Source of the DNA: Thalassobacillus sp043497085
GTDB taxonomy: Bacteria > Bacillota > Bacilli > Bacillales > Halobacillaceae
Reading direction: 5' to 3' (one strand)
Assembly (NCBI GenBank): GCA_043497085.1
Contig: JBIEKI010000001.1
Length of the DNA: 64,000 nucleotides
Positions within the stretch are counted from its first letter, which is position 1; each line of letters opens with the position of its first letter. Of this stretch, positions 51,380-58,816 are shown piece after piece. The position numbers and the translations under genes are program-made. Under the pieces are notes generated by a model, which did no database searches, was not told the DNA's origin, and saw only the letters and a program-made list of their open reading frames with translations.

Positions 51380-52042
51380 TTATATCTTTTCTTTTTTGAC
51401 CAGCCATTGGATGAGATACATGGGGTAGATAAGAAAATTATTAAAAGTTGTGACACTCGATGATTCATTAGTCACTAGTTCTAGATTAGTGTATATATCT
51501 TCCATGGAGCCATGAATCTCCAGTAGTCGCTTGACTTGGGAATATTGTTTATCTACGGAGTTCACTAAGTATTCCTGATCCAAATAATTCAAGTTTATAG
51601 AATACCCGATTGCTAAGTCGGATTTGATTTTATTAGATTGTTGTACCTCGTTAAACTTAGCGGCGACTTCATCACTTCTACCAAATCTTTTTAGACAGTC
51701 ATATTGACTTTTTCCTGTGTTAAGCAAATAAATACCTGGATTATGTAACCCCTCCACAGCAGTAGTGCTTAATATAATGATCATAGGTACTATTGGCTGT
51801 TCAGGACTCATCGTAGTACAAATAGATGATTCATATAATATTTGGCCCAGTGTGTTTTTGTGTATAGTGGGTTGTGCTGGAAAAGATCCACTGTGTTCCT
51901 GTTGAGAATGTTTTATGATGTCACAAGGAACTCTGAATAGTTCGTTAAAATTCTCCTTTGCCAATAAATTATTATCTTTTATAAGGTCGTACCTTTCTAA
52001 CTTTCTTAAACCCTCCAGTATTGCGCCATAAGATTGTGCCAT
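51380..52042 (-). CDS. Unknown protein at the edge of the lan cluster, faint nitroreductase-like features
   Basis: 220 residues from ATG 52042 behind GGAAGGGGGGG. I cannot assign it firmly. AVEGLHNPGIYLLNTGKSQYDCL resembles the central strand of SagB/McbC-type flavin oxidoreductases, and RLLEIHGSMEDIYTNLELV resembles their late helix, but key FMN residues are not clear. If the likeness is real it could be a diverged modification enzyme for the lanthipeptide. It ends in a hydrophobic stretch (FLIYPMYLIQWLVKKEKI). Own terminator. Divergent region upstream without other genes. Confidence 0.4.
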   Translation of the reverse strand: MAQSYGAILEGLRKLERYDLIKDNNLLAKENFNELFRVPCDIIKHSQQEHSGSFPAQPTIHKNTLGQILYESSICTTMSPEQPIVPMIIILSTTAVEGLHNPGIYLLNTGKSQYDCLKRFGRSDEVAAKFNEVQQSNKIKSDLAIGYSINLNYLDQEYLVNSVDKQYSQVKRLLEIHGSMEDIYTNLELVTNESSSVTTFNNFLIYPMYLIQWLVKKEKI

Positions 52043-52465
52043 GGTATAAGACCCCCCCTTCCATTGTTAGTTCCTGTATAGAATTAATACTACAATCTTA
52101 TATTTGTTAATTACAATACGTAGAATTAAAACGAAAAGAGGAGTGTTTATTCTATTTTTTAAACTAAAATTTTACTTTATTGCATGGTGTCGTTAAAAAA
52201 CACAAGCCAGATAAGTATCCACGATTAAGGGTTGTTGAGGTTATCATAGCTTTAAATTACAAAAAGCACTTTTATTATCTGAAGAAGTGCTTTTTATCGT
52301 CATAAAGTATTTAACTTAAGACCTGAATCACATATAATGAACTAAAAACGCTTTGAAAAAGTTTTTTTGAACAACTTATTTATAGCGTTGCAAGTCCAAA
52401 CTTTTCTTAAGCAAACGCCTGTCCCCATTGGGGGCAGGCGCTTGTTTTATCTTACTTGTTTTATC
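52043..52465. other. Intergenic region with hairpins
   Basis: 423 bases. Contains a hairpin AAAAAGCACTT/AAGTGCTTTTT (52261-52295) with T runs on both strands and, at its right end, the aldolase terminator (52412-52450). No gene was found between them, so the first hairpin has no obvious gene to terminate. Confidence 0.5.
52412..52450 (-). terminator. GCCTGTCCCC-type terminator of fda
   Basis: ACGCCTGTCCCC/GGGGGCAGGCG stem with a four-base loop; the minus strand ends in a T-rich run. Confidence 0.8.
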
Positions 52466-53356
52466 TTATTTTTTATTAATAGAAGCATCATAGATACTAT
52501 CCACTGCTTGTTGTAGCTTCTCGTTAAACTCATTGTCTGATTGATTGGCATTCAGGTCAGCGGCAAGTGCGCGGGAGAAGCTGGCGATCAGGCCGTCGTT
52601 CTCTTTCAGTTTTTCATTGGCTTCGTCACGGGAGTAGCCGCCGGAAAGGGCTACAACGCGAACGACGCGTGGATGTTCGATCAATTCTTTATACATGTTT
52701 GCCTTGGTTGGAATGGTCAGCTTCAGCATAACGTTCTGGTCATCTGTCAGCGCGTCGAGCTGCTTCAGGATTTCATTTTTTAACATGGCTTCACATGTTT
52801 CTTTATCCTGACTGTTGATGTCTACTTCAGGTTCAATGATTGGAACTAACCCTGCAGCGAGGATTTGTTTACCGAAATCGAACTGCTGGTCAACGATCGT
52901 CTTGATCGCTTTTTCGTTCGGTTCATGGACCACAGAGCGCATCTTGGTTCCGAAGATGTTACGCTCATTGGCGCGGCGTAGCGTATCATCAAGGTCTGGG
53001 ATCGGCTTCATCAGCTGCACACCATTTTCTTTATCCGCAAGTCCCTTGTCAACTTTCAAAAATGGTACGATACCTTTGCTGGCAAGGTAATCAGCAGTGT
53101 ACTGCCCTTCGATTTCGCGATCCATCGTCTGTTCAAACAGAATAGCGCCAAGAATTTTATCAGAATTGAAAGCAGGGGACGTGATGATTCGTGTGCGCAT
53201 CTCGTGCACAAGGTCGAACATTTCATCTTCGCCAGAATAGGAATCCTCCGGCACCCCGTATGCCGCTAAAGCTTTTGGTGTGCTGCCACCGCTTTGGTCG
53301 AGTGCTGCGATAAATCCGTTGCCGTTTTTGATTTTGTCAAAATGGTTTTGATTCAT
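52466..53356 (-). CDS. fda: Class I fructose-bisphosphate aldolase
   Basis: 296 residues from ATG 53356 (AAGGAG eight bases upstream; the frame opens at GTG 53365). FIAALDQSGGSTPKAL, ILFEQTMDREIEG, GIVPFLKVDKGL and VPIIEPEVDI are conserved segments of the bacterial class I aldolases; the Schiff-base Lys is in VMLKLTIPTK. It cleaves fructose 1,6-bisphosphate in glycolysis and works in reverse in gluconeogenesis. Single-gene unit with a structured leader and a palindrome upstream. Confidence 0.93.
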   Translation of the reverse strand: MNQNHFDKIKNGNGFIAALDQSGGSTPKALAAYGVPEDSYSGEDEMFDLVHEMRTRIITSPAFNSDKILGAILFEQTMDREIEGQYTADYLASKGIVPFLKVDKGLADKENGVQLMKPIPDLDDTLRRANERNIFGTKMRSVVHEPNEKAIKTIVDQQFDFGKQILAAGLVPIIEPEVDINSQDKETCEAMLKNEILKQLDALTDDQNVMLKLTIPTKANMYKELIEHPRVVRVVALSGGYSRDEANEKLKENDGLIASFSRALAADLNANQSDNEFNEKLQQAVDSIYDASINKK

Positions 53357-53389
53357 ACTTTCCACTCCTTTTTGTTAGTATTCGAAATT

Positions 53390-53443
53390 ACATCCACCTA
53401 TACTCTTCCCGTTATAGGGACATCTATAACGCAGGATGGATGT
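53390..53443 (-). promoter_or_regulatory. Nested hairpin in the fda leader
   Basis: ACATCCACC/GGATGGATGT outer arms enclose a CGTTATAG/CTATAACG inner stem. It lies just upstream of the fda RBS and may regulate translation or stability. Confidence 0.5.
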
Positions 53444-53447
53444 GCTA

Positions 53448-53467
53448 TTTACATTTTAACATGTAAA
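53448..53467. promoter_or_regulatory. Operator-like palindrome upstream of fda
   Basis: TTTACAT-N6-ATGTAAA, a perfect 7-base inverted repeat. The regulator is unknown; it may bind here to control fda. Confidence 0.45.
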
Positions 53468-53642
53468 GTCATCTGTTGTTTTCCTTTAACCTTTGTAAGT
53501 TGGGGGTATCTTCTCTGACATTGAACTTTTCAGAAAAAACTATTTGCTATAAACTATAACCAGGAAATAAATGGTGTTATTTGATTGGTGGAGGGAGTTA
53601 TACGGAATTTCTATGACTAAAACCATTTGAGGTGAACAGCTA

Positions 53643-54872
53643 TTGAAAGTATGGAAAAATAAAAGATTTCTTCATTTATTTTTTGCCCGTTTCATCGCTC
53701 TGATAGGCGATGGCATCCTGTTCATCACTTTGCTTAAAATGTTGGAATTACAGGGAGCGGGCAGCATGGGCATCTCTATTCTTTATCTTGCTGCAGGTAT
53801 CCCTGCTTTTCTGTTTGCGATTCCGGCGGGGGCGTATGTAGAACGGAGCAATCTGCAGCGGACAATGATTACGACGGATTTTATACGTGCGCTGTTAGTA
53901 TTTCTTTTTATTGTAGGCGACTTTTTTACAACGGTAGAACCGCTCTTTATTTACCTATTGTTGTTTTTAATAACGATCAATGACATGTTCTTTCTTCCAG
54001 CCAGTCAATCCTTATTACGCTGGGTTGTTCCGGAAAAGCTTAGACCGCAGGCGAATGGACATTTACAAATAGCGATGATGACTGGAAAGTTGCTTTCCTT
54101 TTCGTTAGGAGCGTTTTTGATAAAAGCAGGATACGAGCTGAGTTCTTTATTATTCATGGTCATTGTTGCTTTCGGGCTATCAATCGTACTCATATTGTTC
54201 ATACGTCCGGCGGTGGTCAACAACACTGATAAGACTACAAAGACACTACAAATGGTGACGGAAGGTTTGACTTTTATAAAGAACACGACCATTATCAAAA
54301 ATCTCTTCATCGTATTCGGATTGGCCTGGCTTGTGGGTTCCTCCATCGATGTTTTTCTGATTTCCTACTTGAATGATGTGTTAGGAAAGGGGACAGAAGA
54401 TCTTTACTTGATCACTACTTTTTCTTTGAGTGGAATCATTATTGGGTCATTTTTAGCACCGAAGCTATATGAAACGATTGATAAGAAAATTGGTTTTTAT
54501 ATGCCAAGTCTTTTATTCGGCTTGGTTATCCTCGGTTATGCGGTAAAATTGCCGTTAATTGTCCTGTTGCTGTTTTTGATGGCCGGTGGAATAGCTCAGG
54601 GCGTATTTTTGACCTTTCTCAACTCCTATCTGCAGGAGGTCACTTCCCAACGGTACTATGCAAGAGTCGCAAGCTTTTATACCTTGCTGATGAAAGGGGC
54701 GAGCCTCCCGGGATTATTTTTAATCGGTCTGTTGATCGATACCACCAGTGTTATTACGGCTGGTTATTTCATCGGTTTTTATATGATTGCATTAGCTATT
54801 TTCTCGATTGTAATTTTGCAGCATATGGATACCCAAGAGAATGTCAAAGGAGCGGAGGTAACAAAAGCATAA
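53643..54872 (+). CDS. MFS exporter
   Basis: 409 residues from TTG 53643 (GAGGTGAAC upstream). Twelve membrane helices; FLHLFFARFIALIGDGILFI starts helix 1 as in MFS drug exporters of the MdtH/EntS type, and IPAGAYVERSNLQRTMITTDF is the loop 2-3 motif. Complete, unlike the broken MFS gene at 17776. The substrate is unknown; could be drug, peptide or siderophore export. Own terminator. Confidence 0.82.
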   Translation: MKVWKNKRFLHLFFARFIALIGDGILFITLLKMLELQGAGSMGISILYLAAGIPAFLFAIPAGAYVERSNLQRTMITTDFIRALLVFLFIVGDFFTTVEPLFIYLLLFLITINDMFFLPASQSLLRWVVPEKLRPQANGHLQIAMMTGKLLSFSLGAFLIKAGYELSSLLFMVIVAFGLSIVLILFIRPAVVNNTDKTTKTLQMVTEGLTFIKNTTIIKNLFIVFGLAWLVGSSIDVFLISYLNDVLGKGTEDLYLITTFSLSGIIIGSFLAPKLYETIDKKIGFYMPSLLFGLVILGYAVKLPLIVLLLFLMAGGIAQGVFLTFLNSYLQEVTSQRYYARVASFYTLLMKGASLPGLFLIGLLIDTTSVITAGYFIGFYMIALAIFSIVILQHMDTQENVKGAEVTKA

Positions 54873-54890
54873 TTGTAATGCTATTTATCA

Positions 54891-54935
54891 AAAACCAGGA
54901 CCAAACCTTTAGCGGTTTAGCCCTGGTTCTTTATT
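54891..54935 (+). terminator. Terminator of the MFS gene
   Basis: AAAACCAGG.CCAAACC pairs with GGTTTAG.CCTGGTTC around five bases; T-rich end. It overlaps the end of the convergent small gene. Confidence 0.8.
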
Positions 54936-55056
54936 TGTCATTATTTTTCTTTGCTTCATCAGCAATTTCATCGAACGACCTGACTTTTCCGTGAGGGTTT
55001 TGTGCATGCTTTCTGGCTTTCCATTCCCGTTCTTCTTGTCGTTTGGATTTGGTCAT
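54931..55056 (-). CDS. 41-residue charged protein, DUF6254-like
   Basis: Starts at ATG 55056 behind AGGAG, three bases after the stop of the 55059 gene. Begins MTKSKRQEEREWKARKHAQNP and continues HGKVRSFDEIADEAKK, matching my memory of a small Bacillaceae protein with the QNPHGK motif (DUF6254). Very basic at the front, acidic at the back, no membrane part. Probably translationally coupled to its upstream neighbour. Function unknown. Confidence 0.6.
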   Translation of the reverse strand: MTKSKRQEEREWKARKHAQNPHGKVRSFDEIADEAKKNNDK

Positions 55057-55058
55057 TG

Positions 55059-55253
55059 TTATCGTTGCTCCTGTCCTTTATTAAGATCGTTGCCTGCTTT
55101 GTTGGACTTTCTTTCTTGCTTGGCCTTCTCTCTGTGTGCCTGGTTTGCTTTAGCACTGCCGAGTTCCTTAGAGAATTCTGTATCTGTCTTGCTGGAATCA
55201 AAACCTTTTTTATTCTTTTGCTGAGCATCATTTTTCTTTGTGCGTTTCGCCAT
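55059..55253 (-). CDS. 64-residue hydrophilic protein, possibly spore-related
   Basis: ATG 55253 behind AAGGAGG. Starts MAKRTKKNDAQQKNKKG and contains TEFSKELGSAKANQAHREKAKQERK, without hydrophobic residues, likely disordered. The TEFxxE and AKANQ patterns recall gamma-type small acid-soluble spore proteins, but the match is not strong. First gene of a pair with 54931. Confidence 0.5.
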   Translation of the reverse strand: MAKRTKKNDAQQKNKKGFDSSKTDTEFSKELGSAKANQAHREKAKQERKSNKAGNDLNKGQEQR

Positions 55254-55341
55254 GGATTTGCCTCCTTTTTTGTTTAGTATGAAGAAAAAGGAGGCATGAT
55301 ATTCTGGCAGCAGCCAGAACGGCCATTAGCAAAAAGAACCA

Positions 55342-55695
55342 TCACCCGTTTGATGATAGTTCCTTGGCTGTGTTTGGGTGACTGGACAGATTCAACAAGA
55401 CGATTCCGCCAATAACCAGGGTGAGTCCTGAGAAGGTGAGTATGTTGAACGCTTCACCCCATACCAAAATACCGATTAATGCCGTTGCAGCTGTGCCCAC
55501 CCCTGCCCAGATGGCGTAAGCGAAACTTAATGGAATGGTTTTGAGCGCTAACGAAAAACAGTAAAAAGAAAAAAGATAACCAGCTACTACCCCGAGGGAA
55601 GGAAGCAAAGCTGTGAAACCTTGTGACATTTTCAACATAGTAACCCCAAATATTTCAGCGAAAATGGCAATAGCTAAAAGTAGATAACCTTTCAT
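55342..55695 (-). CDS. Small multidrug resistance (SMR) protein, subunit 2
   Basis: 117 residues from ATG 55695 behind GGGAGGAG. Four membrane helices; the SMR Glu is in LLAIAIFAEIFGVTMLKMSQGF, and AYAIWAGVGTAATALIGI is the family motif. Works as a proton-driven exporter of cationic drugs or guanidinium-like compounds. It pairs with the next SMR gene 19 bases away, as in EbrAB or YkkCD heterodimers. Confidence 0.88.
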   Translation of the reverse strand: MKGYLLLAIAIFAEIFGVTMLKMSQGFTALLPSLGVVAGYLFSFYCFSLALKTIPLSFAYAIWAGVGTAATALIGILVWGEAFNILTFSGLTLVIGGIVLLNLSSHPNTAKELSSNG

Positions 55696-55714
55696 GTTCA
55701 TCTCCTCCCTCACG

Positions 55715-56044
55715 TTAATGAGATCCCTTTGATAAATTCAACAGTGTGACGCCTCCTATGATAAGAATTAATCCGACGACGTTTTTGTAGTTGAATTTTT
55801 CTTTATATATTGTAATTCCTACTATTGCTGTAAGAGCTGTTCCTAATCCAGCCCAAACCGCATAAACCAGACCAAGAGGGAGCATTTTCAGCGCTAAAGA
55901 TAAGGTGTAAAAAGCCAAGCCATATCCAACGATCACACCAATAGTAGCCAGTTTATTTTTAAATCCATTAGAAGCCTTCAGCATGGCGCTCCCGAATACT
56001 TCAAGAACAATCGCCAGAATTAAAAAAATATACGCATGCACCAT
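55715..56044 (-). CDS. Small multidrug resistance (SMR) protein, subunit 1
   Basis: 109 residues from ATG 56044 behind GGGAGGAG (frame opens at 56068). Four membrane helices, Glu in ILAIVLEVFGSAMLKASNGF, and VYAVWAGLGTALTAIVGI. Leads a two-gene SMR operon with 55342; the pair probably forms an antiparallel heterodimer. Confidence 0.88.
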   Translation of the reverse strand: MVHAYIFLILAIVLEVFGSAMLKASNGFKNKLATIGVIVGYGLAFYTLSLALKMLPLGLVYAVWAGLGTALTAIVGITIYKEKFNYKNVVGLILIIGGVTLLNLSKGSH

Positions 56045-56230
56045 CATCACTCCTCCCTTGTCGTCCATTCCTGTTGTCTTCTCCTATGATATTGATTCCA
56101 TTTCCCGTTATTCCTTAATCTACAAAATTTAACCATTAGAAAAGTACAACACCGTTTTCTGCTTTCTTTCGATGATAACGATTGAAAGGATTTTTTAATA
56201 ATAGTAAAAAAGGGAACAGGAAGCGGCCGA

Positions 56231-56246
56231 TGTTCCACGTGAAACA
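56231..56246. promoter_or_regulatory. parS centromere site
   Basis: TGTTCCACGTGAAACA matches the Bacillus subtilis parS consensus TGTTNCACGTGAAACA exactly. It is bound by Spo0J/ParB, which loads SMC and segregates the origin. Lies between the SMR and DnaB-like genes, outside coding sequence. Confidence 0.93.
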
Positions 56247-56294
56247 AGGATGACTTTCGATAAACTGCAGTAGAACTGATGTGGAGGGTGACAG

Positions 56295-56612
56295 ATGATA
56301 ATCAATGAGGAAGCGGAACAGTCGGTATTAGGGGCAATTTTTTTGGATGATGCCGTGATGGAGAAGTCGAAACTGAAGGGCAAGTATTTCCACTCCCAGC
56401 GGCACCAAAAGATTTTCGCTGCGATAGCGAAGGTTCATCAGCGTGGGGAGCAGGTTACGTTGGTAACGGTAACGACCGAGCTGGGAAAGGATATCCAAAC
56501 AGTCGGAGGCGTGGGGTATTTAAGTGAACTGGCCGCATCTGTTCCTACACTGGAAACCTTTGAACATCACCAGTGCCTGGTCCTTGATGCGTTTCGTTAC
56601 CGCAAGCAATGA
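56295..56612 (+). CDS. Orphan DnaB N-terminal domain protein
   Basis: 105 residues matching only the N-terminal (DnaG-interacting) domain of replicative helicase DnaB: NEEAEQSVLGAIFLDD, YFHSQRHQKIFAAIAKVHQRGEQVTLVTVTTEL and VGGVGYLSELAASVPT. The ATPase domain is absent and there is no continuation downstream. ATG behind GGAGGGTG. It could be a pseudogene fragment or a small helicase-interfering protein. Next to parS. Confidence 0.8.
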   Translation: MIINEEAEQSVLGAIFLDDAVMEKSKLKGKYFHSQRHQKIFAAIAKVHQRGEQVTLVTVTTELGKDIQTVGGVGYLSELAASVPTLETFEHHQCLVLDAFRYRKQ

Positions 56613-56717
56613 AGAGAGCCTGGGGCCACTAATTTATTGTTAAAGTGGGTTGCAGGTTGTTTTTATAAGGATAAAATACGCCTCCTGACAAACACTATGA
56701 AAAAAGGGGGAAACCTT

Positions 56718-57806
56718 ATGAAAACAGCAATAATCGGAGCTGGACTTGCCGGTCTTTCTTGTGCTATAACGTTGGAAAAGCACGGCCATACTGCGGATAT
56801 ATTTGAGCAGAGTAAGGAAGTGGGGTTTAGGTATAGCATAGCAGAATTGATGACGCCTATTCTTCACGCTCCCATCAACGATGCGGTGAAATATTTTTCT
56901 GAAACGCATGATATTCACTTAAAGCCGACGTACAATGTCCAAAAAATTTATGCACACTCCGAAAACGAATCTGCCTACGTGGAAGGAAATATCGGGTTTA
57001 TCAATATGCGGGGGGAATATAAAGACTCTTATGAAAAACAATTAGCCGAACAACTGGTGCATAGTAAGATACATTATGATCAACATGTCACTTATGAAGA
57101 GGTTTCTAAAGATTACACCCATGTCGTGTTAGCGACCGGAGATCCTCAGGATACCCAGCAAATCCAGCCTTATGAAATAGCACTCAAATCCACCTTTGCA
57201 GGAGCTATCGTCAAAGGGGATTTTATACGGAATGAGGTACATACCTGGTTCAATAACCATTTTGCTCCTAAAGGTATGGGATACATGATACCTCACTCCA
57301 AAACAGAAGCGACGATGGTGATTGTTTATCCTCAATATGAAGCGGAATGGGTAGACAAACGCAGTGAATTTTGGGAAGAAATGTTATCGCAAGCCTCACG
57401 TACGCTGAAGCAGGAAATTGTTGTAGAGGAAGAATTTACGATAATGGATTACATGGTTGGAAGGTGCAAGTACCCACGTATTGGCAACACGTTCTTTGCT
57501 GGCAACTGCTTTGGTGCGATTACCCCATTTTTAGGTTTTGGACAAACAGGATCTATCCTTAGCGGTATTTATGCAGCCCAGGATATTTGTGGGCTGGGAG
57601 ATTATGAAAAGCTTTGTAAACCGCTATATAAGGATTATGATGATTCCCTGGTTCTGCGCAGAGCAATTGAAGGCTTGAGCAACCATCAATTGGATTTGGT
57701 GACCAAATCACTTCATAACCCTGCAGTGAGAAAGATAGCAGTCCAACCGAACATGAGTGTTCTGAAGGGACTCAGTCACATATTGAAGCCGTTCATATCG
57801 AAATGA
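56718..57806 (+). CDS. FAD-dependent oxidoreductase, UbiH/geranylgeranyl reductase-like
   Basis: 362 residues from ATG 56718 behind AAAAAGGGGG (the frame opens at 56637). IIGAGLAGLSCAITLEKHGHTADIFEQS is the FAD Rossmann motif; FAGNCFGAITPFLGFGQTGSILSGIYAA near residue 265 is the second FAD motif of group A flavoprotein hydroxylases and prenyl reductases. The substrate is unknown. Its terminator follows. Confidence 0.75.
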   Translation: MKTAIIGAGLAGLSCAITLEKHGHTADIFEQSKEVGFRYSIAELMTPILHAPINDAVKYFSETHDIHLKPTYNVQKIYAHSENESAYVEGNIGFINMRGEYKDSYEKQLAEQLVHSKIHYDQHVTYEEVSKDYTHVVLATGDPQDTQQIQPYEIALKSTFAGAIVKGDFIRNEVHTWFNNHFAPKGMGYMIPHSKTEATMVIVYPQYEAEWVDKRSEFWEEMLSQASRTLKQEIVVEEEFTIMDYMVGRCKYPRIGNTFFAGNCFGAITPFLGFGQTGSILSGIYAAQDICGLGDYEKLCKPLYKDYDDSLVLRRAIEGLSNHQLDLVTKSLHNPAVRKIAVQPNMSVLKGLSHILKPFISK

Positions 57807-57902
57807 ACACATGCAAGCATTTTCGATCACTGAACGACTTGAAAATCACTTTGATAACTCTAATATCCATACCATTGTACTGAGATTAATCATTTTTACT
57901 GC

Positions 57903-57940
57903 AAAAAAGCTTCTAAACCATATGGTTTGGAAGTTTTTTA
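57903..57940 (+). terminator. Terminator of the FAD gene
   Basis: AAAAAAGCTTC.AAACCA pairs with TGGTTTGGAAGTTTTTT; nearly perfect. Confidence 0.85.
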
Positions 57941-57961
57941 TGTTTTAGGTTATAAAAAGGT

Positions 57962-57990
57962 TTTACAAACATATAATTTGGTTATACAAT
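57962..57990 (+). promoter_or_regulatory. Sigma-A promoter of the DUF378 gene
   Basis: TTTACA, 17 bases, TACAAT, 46 bases upstream of the start codon. Confidence 0.65.
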
Positions 57991-58035
57991 ATATATACAA
58001 AGATTAAACAAAACTTAGAAGGGTGGTAGATGTAA

Positions 58036-58230
58036 ATGAAAGGTTTAAATATGCTCGCACTAATTCTTATTATTGTTGGTGGGTTAAACTGGCTATTATT
58101 TGGTTTATTCCAATGGGATCTCGTCGGTGGTATTTTTGGAGGAATGGATAGCCCGGTTGCACGAATTGTCTATGTTCTGGTCGGTATCGCGGCTATCTAT
58201 GCACTGACACTTTTGAAAAAAGTGAAGTAA
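58036..58230 (+). CDS. DUF378 membrane protein (YuzA-like)
   Basis: 64 residues with two membrane helices joined by WDLVGGIFGGMDSPVARIVY, the DUF378 signature. GGGTGG RBS. Small Bacillus proteins of this family have no known role. Own promoter and terminator. Confidence 0.85.
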   Translation: MKGLNMLALILIIVGGLNWLLFGLFQWDLVGGIFGGMDSPVARIVYVLVGIAAIYALTLLKKVK

Positions 58231-58240
58231 TGAAAAGGAA

Positions 58241-58277
58241 GATGCCTGCCACCTCCAGCTGAGGGGGCAGGCATTTA
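58241..58277 (+). terminator. GCCTGCC-type terminator
   Basis: GATGCCTGCC pairs with GGCAGGCATTT, with CTC/GAG inside; part of the family described in findings. Confidence 0.8.
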
Positions 58278-58338
58278 AAGTCGCCTAGAAAAAAATTATA
58301 AGATTTTCTTTTTGTGGGATAACTTTAGGTGGTGGGGC

Positions 58339-58460
58339 ACTTCTAGCTCCAGCGCCTACCCCCTCGAGGTCTTAAGTCAATCCTCTCTGTGACAAAAAAC
58401 GTCACGGCGAGGCTTGTCTTAAGCTTGTCGGGGGTGAGCAAGGCGCTTGCGCTTTTGTTC
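58339..58460. repeat. Dispersed Bacillaceae palindromic repeat
   Basis: CTAGCTCCAGCGCC at the left and GGCGCTTGCGCTTTTGTTC at the right are the conserved ends of a repeat I know from many Bacillaceae genomes. Inner CTTAAG and GTGAC/GTCAC arms make a long nested hairpin. Function unknown; it lies between terminator and promoter. Confidence 0.75.
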
Positions 58461-58467
58461 TCGCCTA

Positions 58468-58496
58468 TTGACATTAACGGAAGGGTAGCATATCTT
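58468..58496 (+). promoter_or_regulatory. Sigma-A promoter of the MutS2-like gene leader
   Basis: TTGACA, 17 bases, TATCTT. The start codon of the main gene is 320 bases further on, so a long leader is made. Confidence 0.75.
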
Positions 58497-58544
58497 AAAT
58501 CTATACCATTCTGCAAATATGGTGTGATAAAAGGAGATATTTTT

Positions 58545-58568
58545 ATGAGTGTGGCTGTTCTTAACTAA
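58545..58568 (+). CDS. Seven-residue leader peptide
   Basis: ATG 58545 behind AAAAGGAG at ideal distance encodes MSVAVLN and stops. The codons lie inside the left arm of a 19-base inverted repeat. This is the layout of leader peptides that sense ribosome-targeting antibiotics. Confidence 0.7.
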   Translation: MSVAVLN

Positions 58569-58662
58569 TACGAACCGTATAATCCCTGATTGCTTTCAAA
58601 ATCGCCTTCGCAAAGGTGTTATTTGTGCTGAATTAATTAGGGGTAGTTAAGAACAGGCATAC
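58549..58662 (+). promoter_or_regulatory. Ribosome-mediated attenuator, long inverted repeat
   Basis: 58549-58567 and 58644-58662 pair at 17 of 19 positions (CTGTTCTTAACTA/TAGTTAAGAACAG at the core). A ribosome on the leader peptide would break this pairing. The freed right arm ends in CAGGC, complementary to GCCTG in both terminators that follow. Confidence 0.6.
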
Positions 58663-58671
58663 CCAAAGGTT

Positions 58672-58714
58672 TTAGAAAGAGCTATGACGGGCCTGTCATA
58701 GCTCTTTCTTTATA
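58672..58714 (+). terminator. Leader terminator 1
   Basis: AAAGAGCTATGAC pairs with GTCATAGCTCTTT around GGGCCT, then CTTTATAT. Confidence 0.75.
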
Positions 58715-58740
58715 TCTGCATGCAGAATGGTAATGTGTTA

Positions 58741-58780
58741 AAGCCATCGCGGGGGAAGTACAGCCTGCGATGGCTTTTTT
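58741..58780 (+). terminator. Leader terminator 2
   Basis: AAGCCATCGC pairs with GCGATGGCTT around a 14-base loop, followed by TTTTT. No promoter is seen between it and the MutS2-like start codon. Confidence 0.8.
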
Positions 58781-58816
58781 GTATCTTTAACTAATTAATA
58801 AAGGAGCTTATTAAAA

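Noticed and set aside
51193..51468. 91-codon minus-strand frame between the RRNPP regulator and the 51380 gene
   Set aside because: It runs through a terminator and overlaps the 51380 gene in another frame.
54968..55277. Hydrophobic plus-strand frames (77 and 91 codons) over the small charged genes
   Set aside because: They mirror Lys/Glu-rich coding on the minus strand, which has AGGAGG sites; antisense of such sequence is naturally Phe/Leu-rich.
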